Shown piece by piece: positions 6,175 to 11,339 of a stretch of 11,339 bases of DNA. A model generated the notes under the pieces. It was not told the DNA's origin, searched no databases, and saw only the letters and a list, made by a program, of their open reading frames with translations. Location of the stretch: assembly GCA_011389755.1 (NCBI GenBank), contig JAABTR010000103.1, positions 1-11,339 of the forward strand, in the 5' to 3' direction. Every line of letters begins with the position of its first letter. Positions within the stretch are counted from its first letter, which is position 1. The DNA is from Deltaproteobacteria bacterium (GTDB lineage Bacteria; Myxococcota_A; Polyangia; JAAYKL01). The position numbers and the translations under genes are program-made.

Positions 6175-7326
6175 GTGTTGAACTTCGAACTCAGCGAAGA
6201 ACAAAGAATTTTAAGGCAGACCATCCGCGATTTCGCGGAGAACGAGATCGCCCCCAAAGCGGTGGAGCTCGACGAAAAAGAGCAATTTTCGGTCGAATTG
6301 ACCGAGAAGATGGCCGAGCTGGGGCTCTTCGGTATGTTCGTCTCCGAGGAGTACGGCGGAACCGATATGGGTTACGTCGCGTACATCATCGCTGTCGAAG
6401 AGCTCGCCCGGGTGGACGGCTCTCACGCGGCGACGGTGGCGGCGGGCAACTCCTTGGGGATAGGTCCCATCTACTACTTCGGCAGCGAGAGCCAGAAGAG
6501 ACACTACCTGCCTGCGCTGTGCTCGGGAGAGGGCCTGGCCGGATTCGGGCTCACCGAGCCGGACGCCGGTTCAGACGCTGGCGGCTCCAAGACCACGGCG
6601 ATCTTCGAAAACGGCGAGTGGATCATCAACGGTTCGAAAATATTCATCACGAACTCGGCCAACCCCCTCAGCCTCGTGACGACGGTCCAGGCGGTCACCG
6701 GTCGGCGGCAGGACGGGCGAAAGGAGTACTCGTGTTTCTTGGTGCCAGCGGGCATCAAGGGCCTGGAGGCCAAGGAGATGCACGGCAAGCTCATGTGGCG
6801 CGCCTCCAACACCGCCGAGCTCTACTTCGACGACCTGCACCTGCCCGAAGACGCCATCTTGGGAAACCGCGGCGAGGGTTTCCGCCAGATGCTCAAAACC
6901 CTCGACGGCGGTCGTCTCTCGATTGCGGCCATGGGACTCGGCGGCGCGCAAGGCGCCTTCGAAAAAGCGCTGGTCTACTCTCAAGAGCGCAAACAGTTCG
7001 GAAAACCGATCTGTAAAAACCAGATCATCGCCTTTAAGCTCGCCGACATGGCGACCCGCATCGAGGCGGCGCGCAACTTGCTCTACAAGGCGGCCTGGCT
7101 CAGGGAGAACAAAAAGCCCTTCGAAAAAGAAGCCTCGATGGCCAAGCTCTATTGCTCAGAGGTCTTCAAGTTCGTCGCCACCGAAGCCGTTCAGATACAC
7201 GGCGGCTACGGCCTGATGCGAGAGTACGACGTCGAGCGGTTCTTCCGCGACCAAAAGCTCCTCGAGATAGGAGAGGGGACCTCCGAGATCCAGCGGATGG
7301 TGATCTCTCGCTACATCGGCTGCTAA
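6175..7326 (+). CDS. Acyl-CoA dehydrogenase, short-chain/butyryl-CoA type, 383 aa
   Basis: FAD enzyme that introduces the trans-2 double bond into acyl-CoA in beta-oxidation or branched-chain amino-acid breakdown, passing electrons to ETF. Full family length. The N-terminal helical part (NFELSEEQ) is followed by the first family signature GFGLTEPDAGSD (from residue 123), the beta domain, and the C-terminal helical domain with RKQFGKPI. The second signature region AVQIHGGYGL is followed by IGEGTSEIQ, where Glu367 is at the catalytic-base position of short-chain and butyryl-CoA dehydrogenases. Exact chain length cannot be read from sequence. The start is GTG 6175 or TTG 6178; GAGGTGA at 6165-6171 is 3 or 6 bases away, so TTG (giving MNFELSEEQ, the commoner family start) is a real alternative. 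No ETF or other beta-oxidation genes lie adjacent. Confidence 0.95.
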   Translation: MLNFELSEEQRILRQTIRDFAENEIAPKAVELDEKEQFSVELTEKMAELGLFGMFVSEEYGGTDMGYVAYIIAVEELARVDGSHAATVAAGNSLGIGPIYYFGSESQKRHYLPALCSGEGLAGFGLTEPDAGSDAGGSKTTAIFENGEWIINGSKIFITNSANPLSLVTTVQAVTGRRQDGRKEYSCFLVPAGIKGLEAKEMHGKLMWRASNTAELYFDDLHLPEDAILGNRGEGFRQMLKTLDGGRLSIAAMGLGGAQGAFEKALVYSQERKQFGKPICKNQIIAFKLADMATRIEAARNLLYKAAWLRENKKPFEKEASMAKLYCSEVFKFVATEAVQIHGGYGLMREYDVERFFRDQKLLEIGEGTSEIQRMVISRYIGC

Positions 7327-7365
7327 AATCTTTTTTCCTCGCAGCCGCGGCATCTAACGAGCGCT

Positions 7366-7392
7366 TTGCTCGCGGGCAAATACCGCTACAAT
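7366..7392 (+). promoter_or_regulatory. Weak promoter candidate for xseA
   Basis: TTGCTC (7366-7371) and TACAAT (7387-7392) are 15 bases apart, shorter than the ideal 17. The predicted start site falls at or next to ATG 7399, which would make the xseA mRNA leaderless, in keeping with the lack of a ribosome site there. A 5-bp hairpin (7358-7372) overlaps the -35. Confidence 0.35.
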
Positions 7393-7398
7393 GGCCCC

Positions 7399-8754
7399 AT
7401 GTCATTTTTCTATCAAAGCGCCGAGACGGACGACCGGGTCTTCAGCGTCGCGCAGATCAATCGTCAGGTTAAGGAGCTGCTCGAAGAGGGGGTGGGCGCC
7501 GTGTGGATCGAGGCGGAGGTCAGCGAGCTGACCTCCGCCCGCTCGGGCCACATCTACTTCACCCTGGCAGATGAGCGTGGAGATGCGCAGCTCAGGGCGG
7601 TCATGTGGCGCGGCTATGCCCAGCGCTTTGGCAACCGGTTGCAAAGAGGCGCCGCCCTGCGCTGCCACGGTCGCCTGACTCTTTACGAGGCTCGGGGCAC
7701 CTACCAGTTCGTCGTCGACCGGGTGGAAGAGGCCGGCGACGGACTGCGGGCACGGCGACTCGAGGAGCTGAAACAGAAGCTCCTGGCCGAGGGGCTCTTC
7801 GACGCCCAGAGGAAGCGCCCCTTGCCGGCTTACCCGATCTGCGTGGGTGTCGTCACCTCGCGAAGCGGCGCCGCGATTCGGGACATCGCCAAGGTGGCGC
7901 GGCGCAGGTTTCCCGTCCGCATCCTGCTCGCCCACGCAGCCGTCCAAGGGGCGAGCGCGCCCAAGGAGATCGCCGAGGCCTTGGACCGGCTGGCCCAGCG
8001 CGGTGAGCCGGATGTGGTCATCGTGGGGCGCGGCGGTGGGTCTGCCGAGGATCTCGACGCCTTCAACACCGAGGAGGTGGTTCGGGCCATCGCGCGCCAC
8101 CCGCGCCCCGTCGTCAGCGCAGTGGGGCACGAGGTCGACGTGACCCTGGCGGACCTGGCGGCCGACCGCAGAGCGGCGACCCCGTCGGAAGCGGCGGAGC
8201 TGGTGGTGGCCGACGCCATGGAGCTGCGCGCTGAGCTCGAAGCCTCAAAAAGAGGCTGCGCCCGGGCGTTGGCGGCGCAGACGGCAGAGCAGCGGCGCAG
8301 GCTGGATGAGGCGTCCTCCCGGGTCCGCGCGCGAGACCCGCGCTTGCAGCTTCGAAACAGCGCGCTTTTTCTGGCCAGAGCGAGGCAGTCTCTGGGGGGC
8401 TGGCCCGAGCTGTGGCTGCTGCGCAACAGGGAGCGCCTCCGAGCGCTCGACGAGAGGCTCTTTGCGTGGACCCAGAGGCTGGATCGGGATCGGGCGCGGC
8501 TCGAGACCCTCGCCCAGGGGCTCTCGAGGTGGCCCGGACCCGCGATGCGGGAAGGACGGGCCCGGCTCGGGACCCACGCCGCGAGCTTGGAGGCCCTCAG
8601 CCCGCTGGCGAGCCTGTCTCGCGGCTACGCGGTGGTGCGCCGCGCGAGCGACGGCGCCGTCGTGCGCGACGGGGCCCAGGTGGAGGTCGGCCAGGACGTG
8701 GACGTCACGTTGGCCCGGGGGGCGTTGCAGTGCCGGGTTCTCCGCCAAAGATAA
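7399..8754 (+). CDS. xseA: Exodeoxyribonuclease VII large subunit, 451 aa
   Basis: Catalytic large subunit of the ssDNA exonuclease ExoVII, which degrades single-stranded DNA from both ends to short oligonucleotides with several copies of the small XseB subunit. An N-terminal OB-fold (FSVAQINRQVKELLE, then WIEAEVSEL and HIYFTL, about residues 15-105) binds DNA. The catalytic domain carries VTSRSGAAIRD (from residue 152), GRGGGSAEDL (from 210) and GHEVDVTLADLAADRRA (from 243), followed by the long charged helical region and the C-terminal LSPLASLSRGYA segment. Length is normal. ATG 7399 was chosen over TTG 7366 because the homology begins just after it. No xseB is adjacent, so the small subunit must be encoded elsewhere. 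Confidence 0.96.
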   Translation: MSFFYQSAETDDRVFSVAQINRQVKELLEEGVGAVWIEAEVSELTSARSGHIYFTLADERGDAQLRAVMWRGYAQRFGNRLQRGAALRCHGRLTLYEARGTYQFVVDRVEEAGDGLRARRLEELKQKLLAEGLFDAQRKRPLPAYPICVGVVTSRSGAAIRDIAKVARRRFPVRILLAHAAVQGASAPKEIAEALDRLAQRGEPDVVIVGRGGGSAEDLDAFNTEEVVRAIARHPRPVVSAVGHEVDVTLADLAADRRAATPSEAAELVVADAMELRAELEASKRGCARALAAQTAEQRRRLDEASSRVRARDPRLQLRNSALFLARARQSLGGWPELWLLRNRERLRALDERLFAWTQRLDRDRARLETLAQGLSRWPGPAMREGRARLGTHAASLEALSPLASLSRGYAVVRRASDGAVVRDGAQVEVGQDVDVTLARGALQCRVLRQR

Positions 8755-8782
8755 GCGGCGCTTTGGCTGCGGTGCCAAGCCC

Positions 8783-8800
8783 AAAGCCCCGCCGGGGTTT
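8783..8800 (+). terminator. Possible xseA terminator hairpin
   Basis: CCCC and GGGG pair around GCC (8787-8797), extended by AAA/TTT with one bulged G. Only a TTTG follows, so it is a weak terminator at best, and its 3' end overlaps the proposed bioA promoter. Confidence 0.3.
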
Positions 8801-8827
8801 GTGGTAGTTCGGGCAAAGAGCTATTAT
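8799..8827 (+). promoter_or_regulatory. Sigma-70-like promoter of bioA
   Basis: TTGTGG (8799-8804) and TATTAT (8822-8827) are spaced by 17 bases in the 107-base gap after xseA. The expected start site near 8834 leaves a short leader containing the AGGAGG ribosome site. No BirA-type long inverted-repeat operator was seen. Confidence 0.5.
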
Positions 8828-8844
8828 CTCCCGCCGCGGTCGCC

Positions 8845-8850
8845 AGGAGG
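8845..8850 (+). promoter_or_regulatory. Ribosome binding site of bioA
   Basis: AGGAGG is 11 bases before ATG 8862 but only 2 bases before an in-frame TTG (8853), so ATG 8862 is the more plausible start despite the slightly long spacing. Confidence 0.65.
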
Positions 8851-8861
8851 TTTTGCGAAAC

Positions 8862-10208
8862 ATGCTGTCTCGAGAAGAAATACTAAGGCTCGATAAGAAG
8901 TACATCTGGCATCCCTACACGCCGATGAAGCGCTACATCCAAGAGGTCGATCCTATCGTTGCCCAAAGGGCCGAGGGCCTCTACATCTACGATGTCGACG
9001 GGACCAGGTACTTCGACGCCAACGGTTCGTGGTGGGTGAACATCTTAGGCCATAATCATCCCCGGTTGATGGAGGCTCTGCGCCGCCAGAGCGAAGAGCT
9101 GGCCCACTGCAGCTTGGCCAACGTGACCCACGAACCCGCGGCTGTCTTGGCTGAGCAGCTCGTGAAGAGATGCGGTCCGGGGTTCGCGAGGGTCTTCTAC
9201 TCGGATGACGGCTCCACCGCCGTGGAGGTCGCCTTGCGAATGGCCTACCAGTACTGGCAGCTGCGCGGGCGTCCGGAGAAGAACCGCTTCGTCGCCCTGA
9301 GCGGCGCCTTTCACGGTGAGACGTTGGGGGCGGCGTCGGTCTCGGCGACCCAGGTCTTCCACAAGGTCCTCGGTCCGCTCCTCTTCGACTGTATCCGGTT
9401 GCCGTCCCCGGCCGAGCCCTGTGGAGAAAAGGCCTGTGGGCAGTGGTACGAGCAGGCCTTTGCCGCGGCCGAGCAGGTGCTTGTGGAGCGAGGGGGTGAA
9501 GTGGCCGGCGTCATCTTGGAGCCTCTCGTCCAAGGGGCGGCGGGTATGCTCATGCATCCGCCTGAGTACCTGGCGAAAATGCGACGCCTGTGCGACGAGA
9601 TCGACGCGCTCTTTATCGCGGACGAGGTCTTCGTGGGCTACGGGCGGACGGGCCGGTTCTTAGCGCACTCCCACGCCGGCGTTTCGGCCGATATCGTCTG
9701 TCTGGCCAAGGGGTTCTCCGGCGGGGTGATGCCCATGGCGGCCACCGTGACCTCAAAGCGCGTGTTCGAGGCGTTCTTGGGGGGAGCGTCCGAGACGCTC
9801 TGGTACGGCCACTCCTTCACCGGAAACCCCCTCGGTGCGTCTGTGGCGCTGGAGGTGCTGCGGATCTTCGAGGAGGAAGACCTCATAGAAAACATGGGGG
9901 GCGCCGTCGCGGCGCTGGGCAGGGGGCTGGAGAAATTGGGGCGCCATCCTTGGGTGCACAATCCTCGGCACCACGGGCTCATCGGGGCGTTCAACCTGGC
10001 ACCTCCGGGCGGCAGCGGCGCCGGCGCGGACTACCTCAGCGACGCAGGCTGGCGGCTTTGTGCCGAACTCAAACGCCGGGGCGTCTTTGCGAGGCCCCTG
10101 GGCAACGTCATGTATTTCGTGTTGCCGATAAATGTGCGAATCCCCGAGATCGATGAGCTGGTAGGCCTGTGCGCGCAGTCTCTGGAGGCGGCCTTCGGCG
10201 AGGCCTGA
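8862..10208 (+). CDS. bioA: Adenosylmethionine-8-amino-7-oxononanoate aminotransferase, 448 aa
   Basis: PLP-dependent class III aminotransferase that makes 7,8-diaminopelargonate in biotin synthesis, classically using S-adenosylmethionine as amino donor. Diagnostic segments are IWHPYTPMK near the N-terminus, GSWWVNILGHNHP, DDGSTAVEVALRMAYQYWQ, IADEVFVGYGRTG with the PLP-nitrogen Asp254, LAKGFSGG with Schiff-base Lys283, HSFTGNPLGAS, and ARPLGNVMY near the end. These match BioA better than ornithine or GABA aminotransferases. The segment AFHGETLGA has Phe150 where Escherichia coli BioA has Tyr144. No other biotin genes are adjacent, so the pathway is not clustered here. An own promoter and a ribosome site lie upstream. 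Confidence 0.92.
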   Translation: MLSREEILRLDKKYIWHPYTPMKRYIQEVDPIVAQRAEGLYIYDVDGTRYFDANGSWWVNILGHNHPRLMEALRRQSEELAHCSLANVTHEPAAVLAEQLVKRCGPGFARVFYSDDGSTAVEVALRMAYQYWQLRGRPEKNRFVALSGAFHGETLGAASVSATQVFHKVLGPLLFDCIRLPSPAEPCGEKACGQWYEQAFAAAEQVLVERGGEVAGVILEPLVQGAAGMLMHPPEYLAKMRRLCDEIDALFIADEVFVGYGRTGRFLAHSHAGVSADIVCLAKGFSGGVMPMAATVTSKRVFEAFLGGASETLWYGHSFTGNPLGASVALEVLRIFEEEDLIENMGGAVAALGRGLEKLGRHPWVHNPRHHGLIGAFNLAPPGGSGAGADYLSDAGWRLCAELKRRGVFARPLGNVMYFVLPINVRIPEIDELVGLCAQSLEAAFGEA

Positions 10209-10240
10209 ATGGCGCCCCGGCGGAGCCTTTGATGCTCAGA

Positions 10241-10269
10241 TTGACGGACCGAGAAAAGCTCTCTATAGT
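10241..10269 (+). promoter_or_regulatory. Strong sigma-70-like promoter of the ferredoxin gene
   Basis: TTGACG (10241-10246), 17 bases, then TATAGT (10264-10269) is a near-consensus promoter. The expected start site near 10276 lies only a few bases before GTG 10279, and no ribosome site is present. Confidence 0.75.
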
Positions 10270-10278
10270 GACCTCGCT

Positions 10279-10569
10279 GTGAGCTTGAAGATTACAAAGG
10301 ATTGCATCAACTGCGGAGCATGCGAAGAGTGCTGCCCCACCGGTGCCATCTGCGAGGATCCCGAGCTGAACGCGCGGGTCATCGATCCCAAGCGCTGCAC
10401 AGAGTGTGTGGGCTTTTACGAGCGCACCATGTGCCAGGTCGAGTGCCCGGTGGAGTGCTGCCTGCCCGATCCGGAACAACGTGAGAGCCAGGCCGAGCTG
10501 CTCGCAAAGGCCAAGGAGCTCTACCCCGACTACGAGTTTCCCTCGCCGCCCCCATCGCATATCAATTAG
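10279..10569 (+). CDS. YfhL-type 2[4Fe-4S] ferredoxin, 96 aa
   Basis: Small cytoplasmic electron carrier with two cubane clusters. Cluster ligands are Cys9, Cys12, Cys15 and Cys19-Pro (CxxCxxCxxxCP), then Cys40, Cys43, Cys52 and Cys56-Pro (CxxCx8CxxxCP). The 8-residue insert and the C-terminal helical tail after Pro63 are those of Allochromatium vinosum/YfhL-like ferredoxins; the segment CTECVGFYERTMCQ is close to YfhL. Four further cysteines (18, 25, 60, 61) are not needed for the two clusters. GTG 10279 was chosen because homology (LKITKDCINC) begins right there; a TTG at 10285 would remove two residues. It lies 70 bases after bioA but has its own promoter, so co-function with bioA is not implied. 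Redox partner unknown. Confidence 0.95.
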   Translation: MSLKITKDCINCGACEECCPTGAICEDPELNARVIDPKRCTECVGFYERTMCQVECPVECCLPDPEQRESQAELLAKAKELYPDYEFPSPPPSHIN

Positions 10570-10630
10570 TCAGCTTCAGGCGACAACAAAAAGCCGGTTG
10601 CGGCGGCGATGCATATCGGCTTGCGATTGT

Positions 10631-10667
10631 CCGGCGTTCCAGGCGCCGGATCGGCGTCACAACGCCG
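10631..10667 (+). repeat. Two tandem GC-rich hairpins after the ferredoxin gene
   Basis: CCGGCG/CGCCGG (10631-10636 with 10644-10649, 7-base loop) is followed two bases later by CGGCGT/ACGCCG (10652-10657 with 10662-10667, loop CACA). Neither is followed by a T-run. They may stall or end transcription, protect the ferredoxin mRNA 3' end, or be a REP-like element. The rest of 10570-10738 shows nothing recognisable. Confidence 0.45.
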
Positions 10668-10738
10668 CCCTACGCCCTCGAATCCCCGAAATGATTGAGC
10701 AGATAGCGTAGGCACAAAGCTTGCTGAGGCTTCGCACC

Positions 10739-11339
10739 ATGTGTGAACCGGTATGGAATCAGGGGCCGCGGGAGAAGCTGGCCCAGTGCGAACCGAGCCA
10801 GCTCAGCAGCGCCGAGCTGGTGGCGCTGCTCCTCGGGACCGGAACGCACAAGCGAGGGGTTTTGGAGCTCTCGCGCGGTCTGCTCGAGGCGGTGGGGGGG
10901 CCCGCGGGGCTGCTCGGAAGATCGATGAGCGGGCTCGGAGGCATCGACGGGGTGGGGCGAGCCAAGGCAGCCCGCCTGCTCGCCGGGATCGAGCTCGGAG
11001 TGAGGGCCTACGCCCAGCTCGAGGAGAGCCGCCCGCGGCTGTCACGTCCCCAGGACGTCTTCGACGCCTATCGGTTGCGCTTGGCCCCCCTGCGGCAAGA
11101 GATCATCGTCGTCGCCGGGCTGAGCAGCCGCAATGAGGTCATCAGGGATCATGTCGTCGCCAAGGGAGCGCTGTCTGGTTGCTGCGTCGAGCCCCGGGAA
11201 ATCTTTAGGCCCCTGGTGGAGAGCGCGGCGCGCCGAGCCCTGGTCATCCACAACCATCCCTCGGGAGATCCCACGCCCAGCGCGGAGGACATCGCATTGA
11301 CGAAGCGGCTGAGCGAGGCCGGGGACCTTTTGGGAATCC
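10739..11339 (+). CDS. radC: RadC-family JAB/MPN-domain protein, 3' end outside window
   Basis: Two hundred complete codons are present before the window ends. PREKLAQ near the start and LSSAELVALLLGTGT are the usual RadC N-terminal motifs. A helix-hairpin-helix (GIDGVGRAKAARLLAGIELG) suggests DNA binding. The JAB metal motif HNHPSGDPTPSAED gives His171, His173, Ser181 and Asp184. The usual Glu ahead of it seems replaced: the aligned stretch reads VIRDHVVAKGAL with His138 at that point, and EPREIF replaces the commoner H/YPREI. The family is widely conserved; its role in DNA repair is uncertain. ATG 10739 has a GAGG 9 bases upstream; an in-frame stop at 10709 limits extension, and a TTG at 10721 is the only other option. 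Confidence 0.93.
   Translation, partial: MCEPVWNQGPREKLAQCEPSQLSSAELVALLLGTGTHKRGVLELSRGLLEAVGGPAGLLGRSMSGLGGIDGVGRAKAARLLAGIELGVRAYAQLEESRPRLSRPQDVFDAYRLRLAPLRQEIIVVAGLSSRNEVIRDHVVAKGALSGCCVEPREIFRPLVESAARRALVIHNHPSGDPTPSAEDIALTKRLSEAGDLLGI

Noticed and set aside
6168..7016. Plus-strand frame overlapping the acyl-CoA dehydrogenase
   Set aside because: It is Arg-rich shadow sequence in another frame of a gene with clear family signatures.
7402..8130. Minus-strand frame opposite xseA
   Set aside because: It is antisense to conserved XseA motifs and has no motif of its own.

Overview
The window is GC-rich, densely coding Gram-negative DNA. It most resembles a myxobacterium-like lineage (Myxococcota or 'deltaproteobacteria'). 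The evidence is a very long receiver protein with PATAN/DUF4388-like and PEGA domains, two lipoproteins, and an outer-membrane beta-barrel protein beside ordinary housekeeping genes. This placement is inferred from domain style, not from a phylogenetic marker. No mobile element, CRISPR array, rRNA or tRNA was seen.

Layout. Positions 1-3565 read on the minus strand: a lipoprotein (3565-3125) with a good sigma-70-type promoter, followed by a multidomain response regulator (3029 to beyond position 1). The regulator stays open for at least 1009 codons and leaves the window unfinished. Its order is helical region, degenerate receiver, canonical receiver, PATAN-like domain, one transmembrane helix, Pro/Glu/Ala-rich spacer, PEGA domain. 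From 3822 to the end everything reads on the plus strand. First comes a small membrane-anchored protein of unknown function (3822-4280). Next is an envelope pair: a predicted outer-membrane beta-barrel (4455-5495) whose stop overlaps the start of a small lipoprotein (5492-5944).

After these come metabolic and housekeeping genes: a short-chain-type acyl-CoA dehydrogenase (6175-7326), exonuclease VII large subunit xseA (7399-8754), the biotin-synthesis aminotransferase bioA (8862-10208), a YfhL-type 2[4Fe-4S] ferredoxin (10279-10569) and a 3'-truncated RadC/JAB-domain protein (10739 onward). These look like separate transcription units. There are sigma-70-like promoters before bioA and the ferredoxin, and a weaker one before xseA. 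The ferredoxin promoter (TTGACG-17-TATAGT) sits so close to the GTG that the mRNA should be nearly leaderless.

Functionally, the left half is about the cell envelope and signalling and the right half is unrelated core metabolism and DNA repair. The most noteworthy item is the receiver/PATAN protein that appears to cross the membrane and end in a PEGA domain. Second tier are the coupled barrel-lipoprotein pair, the leaderless ferredoxin, and a RadC that seems to lack the expected catalytic Glu. No clearly new multi-gene system could be demonstrated.
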